From JBHFEI01 sp041928815 (GTDB lineage Bacteria; Pseudomonadota; Alphaproteobacteria; Rhizobiales; Rhizobiaceae): DNA of 64,000 nt. The notes under the pieces were generated by a model. That model was not told the DNA's origin, made no database searches, and was given only the letters and a program-made list of their open reading frames with translations. A program made the position numbers and the translations under genes. The stretch spans positions 186,001 through 250,000 of the forward strand of contig NZ_JBHFEI010000002.1 in NCBI RefSeq assembly GCF_041928815.1, given 5' to 3'. Positions 1 to 6,992 of the stretch are shown one piece after another (position 1 is the first letter of the stretch; each line of letters begins with the position of its first letter).

Positions 1-165
1 TCGGGCCATTCGCTGCGAGCGGGCTTTGCGACCTCGGCGGCGCAAGCTGGGGCATCGACCTACAAAATCCGACAGGTGACGGGCCATCGATCCGAGGCCA
101 GCCTTGCACGTTATATCAGGGACGCCGACCTGTTCGCCGACAATGCTGCCGCCCGAGTGCTATAG
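1..165 (+). CDS. Tyrosine recombinase, C-terminal fragment (cut by window start)
   Basis: Frame 1 is open from the first base to a TAG at 163-165 and encodes 54 residues. They read as the end of a tyrosine recombinase catalytic domain: GHSLRAGF carries the box II HxxR arginine, VTGHRS carries the conserved histidine, and LARYIRD carries the tyrosine nucleophile. The gene is not a copy of the integrase at 10625-11824: local residues differ and the HSLR histidine is present here but replaced in the other. It ends five bases before the convergent XRE gene. Whether the full gene is intact cannot be judged. Probably the integrase of a neighbouring or nested element. Confidence 0.82.
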   Translation, partial: SGHSLRAGFATSAAQAGASTYKIRQVTGHRSEASLARYIRDADLFADNAAARVL

Positions 166-170
166 TCCTG

Positions 171-506
171 TCATTTGCCGCGCCGACTGAGCGCCCTGAT
201 TTGCTCAATCGCCAGTTCCAGATCAGCATCGGACAGGCCCCGCGCAATCGACTGGAGCTCTTCGAGAAGCTGCGCTTTTCGTCTGGAGAGGCCCGCTTCC
301 TCGAAATCGAACAGGCTCTTGAGGGGAATGTCGAGAGCCTGACATAGCAGCTCAATGGTGGTGAAGTTCGGCAGGCTTTTGCCACGCTCAAGGTTGGACA
401 AGGCATCGACCGAACGCCCCATACGTGCGGCCAGTTCGTCCTGGGTCAGCTTCTTCTCTTTACGGATTGCCTTGAGCCGGAGGCCCAACCTCGTCTTGGT
501 GTCCAT
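171..506 (-). CDS. XRE-family HTH transcriptional regulator
   Basis: 111 aa. The N-terminal half (about residues 10-66) is a Cro/CI-type helix-turn-helix: LGLRLKAIRKEKKLTQDELAAR, then SVDALSNLERGKSLPNFTTI, the usual TQxELA and S-x-ERG pattern. The C-terminal third is a charged helical region, probably for dimerisation. Small XRE proteins like this usually repress their own promoter and control excision, conjugation or toxin genes in mobile elements. A perfect inverted repeat lies immediately upstream of the ATG and is a ready candidate for its own operator. The gene is convergent with the recombinase tail at 1-165 and divergent from the secreted-protein gene at 631. Confidence 0.85.
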   Translation of the reverse strand: MDTKTRLGLRLKAIRKEKKLTQDELAARMGRSVDALSNLERGKSLPNFTTIELLCQALDIPLKSLFDFEEAGLSRRKAQLLEELQSIARGLSDADLELAIEQIRALSRRGK

Positions 507-507
507 A

Positions 508-529
508 GACCCGTAGTGAAATACGGGTC
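508..529. promoter_or_regulatory. Perfect inverted repeat abutting the XRE start codon (candidate operator)
   Basis: GACCCGTA (508-515) and TACGGGTC (522-529) are perfect 8-bp arms around a 6-nt spacer. The repeat ends one base from the XRE ATG (504-506), so it covers the ribosome-binding region and could block transcription or translation. Position and symmetry fit autorepression. An mRNA hairpin is the alternative reading. Confidence 0.5.
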
Positions 530-583
530 GAAAGCTGCAAACCGACCTTAATGCGAAAGCAAATATAAACTCGGATAGTTGTA

Positions 584-604
584 CGGTTTTTGCTGAGAAA
601 ACCG
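584..604. repeat. 7-bp inverted repeat upstream of the secreted-protein gene
   Basis: CGGTTTT (584-590) and AAAACCG (598-604) form a perfect inverted repeat with a 7-nt spacer, 26 bases upstream of the ATG at 631. It lies in the XRE/secreted-protein intergenic region. It could be an operator or an mRNA leader hairpin. There is no T-run, so a terminator is unlikely. Confidence 0.3.
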
Positions 605-630
605 ATTAAACCATTTGCGAGACGATTACG

Positions 631-1221
631 ATGAAACTGATTGCAGCAGCCCTGCTGGCGACGGCCACGATGATCGGCGCGGCGCAGGCATCCGAGACCG
701 AGCAGTTGGAAAACTGCTGGAGCAAAGCGGCGACGTCCTACCTCGACCGCGTGGGCGTGTCCGAACAGAACCTGAAGGAAGCGACCCAGAGCGCAGACGC
801 TGCTTGCTGGACCGAGATACTGAAGGCCGGTCAGGAAGGCCGTGAAATGCGTGAATACATGGAGGTCCAGCTCTACAACGCCAACAAGGTGGACAAGCCG
901 CAGCCGAAGATCGAGAAGGTATCGGGCTTCACGCCAAAGGTCGGCTACAACCTGTACAATGCCCGCACCGGTTTCCTGTGCCGTTTCCCGTCCGACGTGG
1001 AGAACGCTCGCGGGCTACTGGATACGAACCGCGCTCACCTGATCGAGCAGATCGGTGGCTGCGTCGTGATTGACAGGCCCATCGAGGTCGAGCAGATCAA
1101 AACGCTCTACTCGGCTATCGAAGTCCGGTACGTGAACGCCAATGGCAAGATGATCACTGCCTTCACCAGCCACCGCACCTTCCGCACCAAGCGGGGCTGG
1201 AATGCTATCGGTATTGAGTGA
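631..1221 (+). CDS. Secreted protein of unknown function
   Basis: 196 aa. The first 20 residues (MKLIAAALLATATMIGAAQA) form a Sec signal peptide with an AQA|S cleavage site, so the mature protein should be periplasmic or secreted. The mature part is mainly polar and helical in its first half (about residues 21-95), followed by a more mixed region. It contains four cysteines (ENCW, AACW, FLCRF, GGCVV), consistent with two disulfides in the periplasm. I recognise no enzymatic motif. It sits between a putative XRE regulator and another secreted cysteine-containing protein, so the two may belong together functionally, although their sequences are not obviously related. Function unknown. Confidence 0.7.
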   Translation: MKLIAAALLATATMIGAAQASETEQLENCWSKAATSYLDRVGVSEQNLKEATQSADAACWTEILKAGQEGREMREYMEVQLYNANKVDKPQPKIEKVSGFTPKVGYNLYNARTGFLCRFPSDVENARGLLDTNRAHLIEQIGGCVVIDRPIEVEQIKTLYSAIEVRYVNANGKMITAFTSHRTFRTKRGWNAIGIE

Positions 1222-1344
1222 CGTGTATCGTTATGGCGAGGTAATTGCAGTCAGTCTCAGCGGGTATAATTCCCTATTAACGGGTGCTAACGGCAAGGTT
1301 GCAGTCGGCGCGACAGGCTTCAAAACAGGCGAAAGAGAGACGTG

Positions 1345-1920
1345 ATGGCATTGATGAAATGGCTTTTGGTATTGGCGTTCGCGTTCATGGCCGACCCTAC
1401 CCTTGCCCAGCAAAATCAGCGCGAGGACCAGCAACGCACCTGCGAAGCGGTCCTTGGAGACCGGCCTGTGGCTGCGGAATGCCGGAAGATTTTCGCCAAG
1501 GACGCCGACTGCTGCATTCAGTATGATGTCGAGCGCCTCGCGAAACTCTGTGTGAAGATGTCCAGCATCGAGAGCGCCCTGACCTGCTTTTCTGAAATCC
1601 ATGAAACCGGCTTTCGAAAGAGCGAACTTCTTCCGGAGAACGAACCCGGCCTTGCTGACCAGTATGCGCAGCAATGGAAAAAGAACGTGATGAGCGTGTG
1701 CGTGAAGGAGACGACAAAAACTGCGGCGCTGGATTGCGCCGTCCTTCAGAAGAGCGGCACCAAGTTCGTTTTCGGGCAGAAGAACGAGGAGATTGCGCGC
1801 CAGGCTACCGTAGCCGATCCCATCATGCAGTTCTGCAGACAGGCGTTTGGCGACTATTGGGAAGGTGTCGAGCAATGCGTGAAAGACCAGAGCGCGGCCA
1901 AAAAGCGCCTGGGGCTGTAG
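1345..1920 (+). CDS. Secreted cysteine-rich protein of unknown function
   Basis: 191 aa from the ATG at 1345, preceded by a purine-rich GAAAGAGAGA at 1331-1340. A GTG one codon upstream is the alternative start. A signal peptide (MALMKWLLVLAFAFMADPTLAQ) is followed by a mature domain with many cysteines spaced in helices (TCEAVL, ECRKIF, DCCIQ, LCVKM, TCFSE, VCVKE, DCAVL, FCRQAF, QCVKDQ). This pattern suggests a disulfide-stabilised helical bundle. No catalytic motif is visible. It is probably secreted or periplasmic. It lies 124 bases after the other secreted protein on the same strand. Function unknown. Confidence 0.7.
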   Translation: MALMKWLLVLAFAFMADPTLAQQNQREDQQRTCEAVLGDRPVAAECRKIFAKDADCCIQYDVERLAKLCVKMSSIESALTCFSEIHETGFRKSELLPENEPGLADQYAQQWKKNVMSVCVKETTKTAALDCAVLQKSGTKFVFGQKNEEIARQATVADPIMQFCRQAFGDYWEGVEQCVKDQSAAKKRLGL

Positions 1921-1985
1921 GATCGTCGATGACTGCACTGCATAGCGGCGACGACCAATGCCAGTGCGGTCAAAATGAATTTCAT
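1854..1985 (-). pseudogene. Possible remnant: signal peptide of a lost small secreted protein
   Basis: A short frame (43 codons from the ATG at 1985) starts after a GGGAG-like ribosome-binding site and opens with a convincing hydrophobic leader (MKFILTALALVVAA) followed by a cysteine. The rest is arginine-rich and overlaps the 3' end of the convergent secreted-protein gene antisense, so it does not look like a folded domain. The simplest reading is the 5' end of a small secreted or lipoprotein gene truncated by a deletion. It could also be chance. Confidence 0.25.
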
Positions 1986-2032
1986 GTTGCGGCTCCCTTC
2001 GTGGTCATGGTTGCTGCCCCGTCGTGATGGCG

Positions 2033-2794
2033 TCAATGGACGGTCCCGCTCGTCGCCCTTGTGAAATTGAAATGCAGGAAACGGCCAAAGAGCGGCGTCT
2101 TGCGATAGCGGCGGTCATAGATGCTGCCATATCTCTCGGTATCGGGATGGCGCTCGATCATGCCCAGCCACAGAAGCGGGCGCATGAGGCGGGACAGAAG
2201 GTAGTAGCAGGCATCCTCCAGCGGGCTGAACCGATAGTTGGTGATGAGGTCGAGCGGCAAGCACCAGCCCGCCAGCTCCGTCATCGGCATCCAGTCATCG
2301 AGCCGGTTCTTTATCACCCCGAGGAAATGCACGAAGTCGGCGTCGTCGTGGTCGATGGGGAACCGTTCGTGGCCGAGAAAATCGTAGCCGGTGAAATAGG
2401 TGTCGAACAGTTCGGCCTGCAATGCGCCGGGGTCGCCGAGCAACGTTTTGCCCGCCTTTGTCGGCAGCGCCTTGCCTTTGTAGCGGCGGATCAGCCGTGC
2501 GCCGACCAGAAGCTCGTGCATGATGGCAAGGGGTGGGAAGTCCTGCTCGTTCAGCACCTTGTTGACGACATAGAGCTGCTCCGCCTCAAAGCCGGGCCAG
2601 CGGAAATCCTCCGCCGCCCAGGTGACGAACTTGCGATTGAACGCACCGGACTTGGTGAGCAGGATGCCGCCATCCTCACTGGCTCGGCCAAGCACCTTCA
2701 TGGCATTCCTGCACATCGGGCTTCCTGACAGGTCGGACGCGCCGAGGCTCTCGTTGAGCATGATGAAAGGTGCAACAAGTGACTGCCGGAACAT
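2033..2794 (-). CDS. Conserved-looking hypothetical protein
   Basis: 253 aa, soluble, with no signal peptide and no membrane segment. After a short N-terminal region, residues about 40-130 have a regular helix/turn pattern (GGILLTKSGAFNRKF, then EAEQLYVVNKVLNEQDFPPL, then LLVGARLIRRYKGKALPTKAG). This resembles two winged-helix-like units with LTKSG/LPTKAG wing loops, but I cannot name a family with confidence. The C-terminal half is rich in aromatic residues. Codon use looks like the GC-rich part of the island. It is transcribed divergently from the RexAB-like pair, with 117 bases between the starts, and could share regulation with it. Function unknown. Confidence 0.6.
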   Translation of the reverse strand: MFRQSLVAPFIMLNESLGASDLSGSPMCRNAMKVLGRASEDGGILLTKSGAFNRKFVTWAAEDFRWPGFEAEQLYVVNKVLNEQDFPPLAIMHELLVGARLIRRYKGKALPTKAGKTLLGDPGALQAELFDTYFTGYDFLGHERFPIDHDDADFVHFLGVIKNRLDDWMPMTELAGWCLPLDLITNYRFSPLEDACYYLLSRLMRPLLWLGMIERHPDTERYGSIYDRRYRKTPLFGRFLHFNFTRATSGTVH

Positions 2795-2911
2795 AAGCGT
2801 AGAACTTCTCGATTAGTGTGGGAAAGTTATCAATGCCGTTATGCTTTCTTCATATTTCCCGTTTGACGAGCATCCAACTGCCGCCGTAGTGTCACATCGG
2901 GAGGGGCCTTT

Positions 2912-3757
2912 ATGTCGAATAAACTGTCATTTCGCTTCTATACTGTCGAACGGATGAACGGCAACGTGCCGATGCTCGTTGACGCATTGGCCGAAATCAA
3001 TGCTCGTGACTACCCACAGCGCCAAATTCAAGTCGGCCAAGGATATGTAGTTCGCCTTGAGCGACATGCAGTTGATGCTGGTGGTGAGGTTCAAGGAGAG
3101 TTCATTCGTGTCAGTGACACGAACTTCCCGTTTGAGGTTCGACAGGATGGCGTGAGAGGGTTGGAGATTGACAACCCCCTAGGTAGCGGTGTTGCATTCC
3201 GATTTCGACCGAACGACCATACGTTGGCGATCCAATACGACACGCGGATCGTATCGCCGGGTCGAGTGATGGACTACCTTCTCCAAATCGACGGACGATT
3301 TGCATATCGTATCACGCCGCAGCTTGATGCCGAAAACTGGGAGAAGTTTCTCGAAAGTCCAGTACGAAAATTGCGTATCGGGATCGCAAGCCCAAACCAT
3401 TTAGGAGCAATCGAGCCACAGGGGGCGTCGGTAGCTCAGACGTTCCAACAGCTCGGTGAAGCCTACAACGCACCAGTCATCACAATTGAAATGGGCATGG
3501 GTAATAATAAGGGGTCGCTTGGACCTGCGGCAAAAGAGCTCGCAACCGCATTTTTTGGTCTCTTCCAAGGCGGCGGGGGTGATGTTCGGTCACTGCGGGC
3601 ATCTGTGAAAACTGACGATGACGAACCTGTCGAAGACATCAACCTTATTGACGAAGTACTTTCGGAGCGGCGCGAAACAGACCTTCCACGCAATGATCCA
3701 GAAAGAAACTATCAGGTCCGAGCGGGCATCTTAAGGCAAGTCTTAAATGCCAGATAA
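2912..3757 (+). CDS. RexA-like / DUF6731-like soluble protein of a two-gene system
   Basis: 281 aa, no signal peptide or membrane segment. A strong ribosome-binding site (GGGAGGGG) precedes the ATG. The N-terminal ~130 residues look beta-rich (FRFYTVERMNG, GYVVRLERH, GVAFRFRPNDHTLAIQYD). The middle (about 170-200) has a helix followed by APVITIEMGMGN. The C-terminal part has the block DVRSLRASVKTDDDEPVEDI and a charged helix. By eye the order of elements matches lambda RexA (279 aa), including a RexA-like ISLRAKDE block near the same position. It may correspond to the DUF6731 family, from memory. The downstream membrane gene overlaps by 11 bases, so the two are translationally coupled. Base composition is AT-richer than its neighbours. 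Role inferred: sensor of an abortive-infection-type system. Not proven. Confidence 0.6.
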   Translation: MSNKLSFRFYTVERMNGNVPMLVDALAEINARDYPQRQIQVGQGYVVRLERHAVDAGGEVQGEFIRVSDTNFPFEVRQDGVRGLEIDNPLGSGVAFRFRPNDHTLAIQYDTRIVSPGRVMDYLLQIDGRFAYRITPQLDAENWEKFLESPVRKLRIGIASPNHLGAIEPQGASVAQTFQQLGEAYNAPVITIEMGMGNNKGSLGPAAKELATAFFGLFQGGGGDVRSLRASVKTDDDEPVEDINLIDEVLSERRETDLPRNDPERNYQVRAGILRQVLNAR

Positions 3758-4259
3758 CCAACAGAATGATAGCAAGCTATCGTTCAGCCTACTTTTTGAA
3801 CAATGGTCGCCACTAGGCTTTGCACTCGTGGGGGGCTTTCTCTTGTTCGTGTTTTCAGGTGGAATTTCGGGGGAATTCGCATCTGGTCGCTGGAAAAGTC
3901 AAGGGCTGTATGGTGCTATTTTTGGCTGGGCTGCCATACAGACGGGCTTTGCATTCGCGGTTTATGGCTTCGTTGTTGGCAAGAGCGACGGCTTCATTGC
4001 GGCGCTTCGCGGAACCCGTGCGATGCGCTTGTTCATAGGCTACATCAAACGAGCGATCTATTCGGGCTTCATTCTAACCTTTGCAACGATACCTTTAATT
4101 GTCACCGAGCCGGGACTGATTTCTGGCGACAGTTGGGGGTACCGGGCCGTCGCGGTCTGGTTCACTATCTTCCTATGGTCTTTTCTAGCGTTTCTCAGGC
4201 TAGCTTTCAATTTTGGAAAAATAGTGAGCGTCCCGGATAAGCACTTTAATGGTGCATGA
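3747..4259 (+). CDS. Four-helix membrane protein, partner of the RexA-like protein
   Basis: 170 aa. Four hydrophobic segments are visible at about residues 24-41, 54-77, 102-121 and 132-156. The N-terminus is short and soluble, the loops are short and partly basic (RGTRAMR, YIKRAIYS), and the C-terminus is a short polar tail. Its start codon lies inside the end of the preceding gene (11-base overlap). The arrangement, a ~280-aa soluble protein followed by a small four-helix membrane protein, is that of lambda RexA/RexB. Kiwa (KwaA/KwaB) uses similar parts in the opposite order. Inference: membrane effector or anchor of an anti-phage system. A transporter or holin-like role is possible. The sequence gives no family signature I recognise. 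Confidence 0.6.
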   Translation: MPDNQQNDSKLSFSLLFEQWSPLGFALVGGFLLFVFSGGISGEFASGRWKSQGLYGAIFGWAAIQTGFAFAVYGFVVGKSDGFIAALRGTRAMRLFIGYIKRAIYSGFILTFATIPLIVTEPGLISGDSWGYRAVAVWFTIFLWSFLAFLRLAFNFGKIVSVPDKHFNGA

Positions 4260-4352
4260 AGTTGAGCGGACTTACATCGCTGGCCAGCTACAAGTAAAAA
4301 TGCTGTCGCATGGTCGTTGAGGTAAAGGATTTAGCTGCACCGCGAATGTGAC

Positions 4353-6992
4353 CTAGCGAACCTTCGCCAACATCTGCCCCCGCACGTCCTTCCCGTCCAC
4401 CTGCTTCTCGGCCATGAGAAACAGCCCCTTGCCGTCACTGGCCTTCTCCCACAGCGCCCCGATGGCGCGTTTCTCGTCCGTGTCGGCGGCATCGGTCAGA
4501 TGCGCACCTTTGTATTCAACCACGAGGATACGGCCATCAGTCAGTTCAGCCACGAAGTCCGGGTAGAACTTGCCCGATGCGGTGGGTAGCCAGAACGCGG
4601 CGGGATGCTTCGGCACGTTCCTGATCCAGTGCTTCACCGCGGGCAAACTGTCGAGCAGCTTGGCGCAGTTCAGTTCTTCGCCATCGTCGGCACCATCGAA
4701 GGCTGCGACCTGATCCCAGCCGGTGAAGTGTTTCGAGAAGCGATAGGAGCCGCGATAGGTGCGGACGCCCGCGAACATGTCGTCGGCGAATACGAAGCCG
4801 CTGTCGAAGGAGATTTCGGGTTTGGCCTCCGGCGCGAACAGCGAGCGTTGATAGACGCCCTCGCGTTCCTTGGCGCGGATTTCGGTGATACGCTCCTTGA
4901 CCTTGCGGGCGAGCGGATACTTGCACTGCATCAGCGCCGACAACGGGATGTTGCGCGGCCCGGTCAGGCAGTTCACCAACTCGGTCAACCAGCGGACCAG
5001 TTCCCCCTGACCGATAAACTTGTCTCGCACCTGCCGGTCGAGGAACAGCACAAGCGTCTGTTCGCTCCAGCCTTCGACAGGGATGTCGAGCAGAAGCTGG
5101 GCGCTCTGGTCGGCGTGCTTCACGAACAGCCGCTGCTGGTCGATGTCGATCTCGAATGTGTCCGCCGTCGCCTGAATGGCGAAGTCCTTGGCCTCCAGCT
5201 TTGGCGAATGGTCGGCGAGCGACCAGTCGTGATACTCCATGAGGATGTCGGTGTCGGCGAGTTCAAGCTCACCCTGTACCCATGCCATCAGCGCCGGGAC
5301 GATGAAGGTCTCGCCCCGCTCGGCAGGCGAGGCTTGATGCAGGTGCTCCGCCTCGTAACTGGCAATCTGTTCGGAGAAGCCTCCCGCTTCCGCCTTGGGC
5401 AATGCCGCGATCAACTTCTGTTTCTCGGCAGGGCTGAGGAAGCCGGTGATTTTCACTACGGCCTTGCCATCCTCCCCGGCAGTGACGCGGACCTTGGACG
5501 GCGCGGCAGCTTCCAGTTCCTTCACGGCGGCGGGAAGGGCGTCGAGTGATACGGCAACGCTCGGCTGCGGGCGGCGAGCATGGCCGAACAGACCTTCATT
5601 GAGGTCAAGCTGCTCCGGCAGAATGTTGTCCTCGGCCTCGCCTTCCTCGAAACCCATTGCGACGAGCCTGTCGCGCAGGGCATAAGCGGCCTCCGAGAAC
5701 GATTTCGAGGTCAGATTGGCATAGGCACGGTTGAGCGACGGAACCGACCGCCGCTTGGCGTAGGGCATACGCAGCACGCGCCCCAGTAGTTGCTCGGCGT
5801 CGGTGGCGCTGTGGATGTTGGCGACTGAGCAGAACACGTAGGCGAAGGAGCAGTCCCAGCCTTCCTTCAGCGCCTCGACCGTGATGATGAAATCTATCTC
5901 ACAGTCGGGATCGAACAGGTTGATGCCATCAAGCTCACGCTGGTCGCCGGTGGCAACAGCGATACGGTGCTCCTCGATACCCTCCACATCGATCAGGTGC
6001 TGCCTGAGCACGGCGACGGTGACTTCCTCATCCTTGTTCTGGGCCTGAAACAGGACGATGGGACGAATGTAGTCACGTTCCCGGCTGGCATCCTCTGCAA
6101 GTTCGGCCCGCTTCGAGATTGCGCCGGTGACGGCAGCCTGCCATGTCTGATGCTCGGCGAGCATGACCGGCAGCTTGATCATTTCCTCGTCTTTGAGTTC
6201 CTGAGCTGAGACCGAATGCAGGATGTTGGAGTTGGTGCGCGGGGTCGCGGTGAACTCGATGATGGCGGTCGGGTTCACGCGGCTCTGCATTTCCCGCGAC
6301 AGTCCAGTAACAGCCTTGTGCGCCTCGTCAACGATCATCAGCGGTTGGTGCAGGTGCATCAAATTGGCGAAGGAGAACTTGATCGTACCCGCGCCCCTGC
6401 CATCTTCGATTAACTCCAGCCCCGGCATCCTGTCGGGTACGCCGGTGAAATGCGGTTCCAGCATTTCGTGGTGGGCGTAGACCTTACGGCCCTCGGTGTC
6501 CTTGACGCGCAGCGTCTGGATCGTGGCGACGACGACGCAGCAGTTCGAGCGCAGGTCATGCGGCAGGAGTTGTGTGAAATCGCCGATGTCGAACACGCGG
6601 ACGCGACCGGCGAATGCATCGTCCAGCGCAGCGCGATATGGATGGCGGGGATTTTTAAGCGCATCCACGGTCTGCTTGCGGATCGTGGTCGTGGGCACCA
6701 GCCACAGCACCAGCGGAAAGTCGCGTTCGATCCACGTCTCCTTGGCGATGTTGACGGCGTGAGCTGCGAGCACGGTCTTGCCGCCGCCGGTGGGCAGCCG
6801 CAGGCAGACATAGGGCGTCTCGCCCGAGCCGTTCAAAGCCTTGTATGAGCCTGCAAAGCCTTTCAGCCGTTTCGCCATTTCGGGTTCGGCGACGATGGCC
6901 TCGTAGGCCGCTCCGGGGCCTACCACGCGAGCCTGTTCAAGGAACTTGCGCAAAGTTGCGAGCGTCTGGGTCTGGTAGGTCTTGAGTTCCAT
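4353..6992 (-). CDS. res: Type III restriction enzyme Res subunit (DEAD/DEAH helicase-nuclease)
   Basis: 879 aa from the ATG at 6992, which overlaps the mod stop as TGATG. A GTG one codon earlier is the alternative. Superfamily 2 helicase motifs are visible: Walker A LPTGGGKT near residue 70, VATIQT, the DEAH box VDEAHKA near residue 225, FTATPR, and motif VI QLLGRVLRMP near residue 405. The C-terminus (about 795-835) has FYPDFVAEL followed by ILVVEYKGA, a PD-(D/E)XK nuclease core. In type III systems Res translocates on DNA and cleaves when two unmodified sites are met, and it needs Mod for recognition. Length and gene order fit, and all motifs look intact. Its substrate site cannot be read from sequence. 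Confidence 0.85.
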   Translation of the reverse strand: MELKTYQTQTLATLRKFLEQARVVGPGAAYEAIVAEPEMAKRLKGFAGSYKALNGSGETPYVCLRLPTGGGKTVLAAHAVNIAKETWIERDFPLVLWLVPTTTIRKQTVDALKNPRHPYRAALDDAFAGRVRVFDIGDFTQLLPHDLRSNCCVVVATIQTLRVKDTEGRKVYAHHEMLEPHFTGVPDRMPGLELIEDGRGAGTIKFSFANLMHLHQPLMIVDEAHKAVTGLSREMQSRVNPTAIIEFTATPRTNSNILHSVSAQELKDEEMIKLPVMLAEHQTWQAAVTGAISKRAELAEDASRERDYIRPIVLFQAQNKDEEVTVAVLRQHLIDVEGIEEHRIAVATGDQRELDGINLFDPDCEIDFIITVEALKEGWDCSFAYVFCSVANIHSATDAEQLLGRVLRMPYAKRRSVPSLNRAYANLTSKSFSEAAYALRDRLVAMGFEEGEAEDNILPEQLDLNEGLFGHARRPQPSVAVSLDALPAAVKELEAAAPSKVRVTAGEDGKAVVKITGFLSPAEKQKLIAALPKAEAGGFSEQIASYEAEHLHQASPAERGETFIVPALMAWVQGELELADTDILMEYHDWSLADHSPKLEAKDFAIQATADTFEIDIDQQRLFVKHADQSAQLLLDIPVEGWSEQTLVLFLDRQVRDKFIGQGELVRWLTELVNCLTGPRNIPLSALMQCKYPLARKVKERITEIRAKEREGVYQRSLFAPEAKPEISFDSGFVFADDMFAGVRTYRGSYRFSKHFTGWDQVAAFDGADDGEELNCAKLLDSLPAVKHWIRNVPKHPAAFWLPTASGKFYPDFVAELTDGRILVVEYKGAHLTDAADTDEKRAIGALWEKASDGKGLFLMAEKQVDGKDVRGQMLAKVR

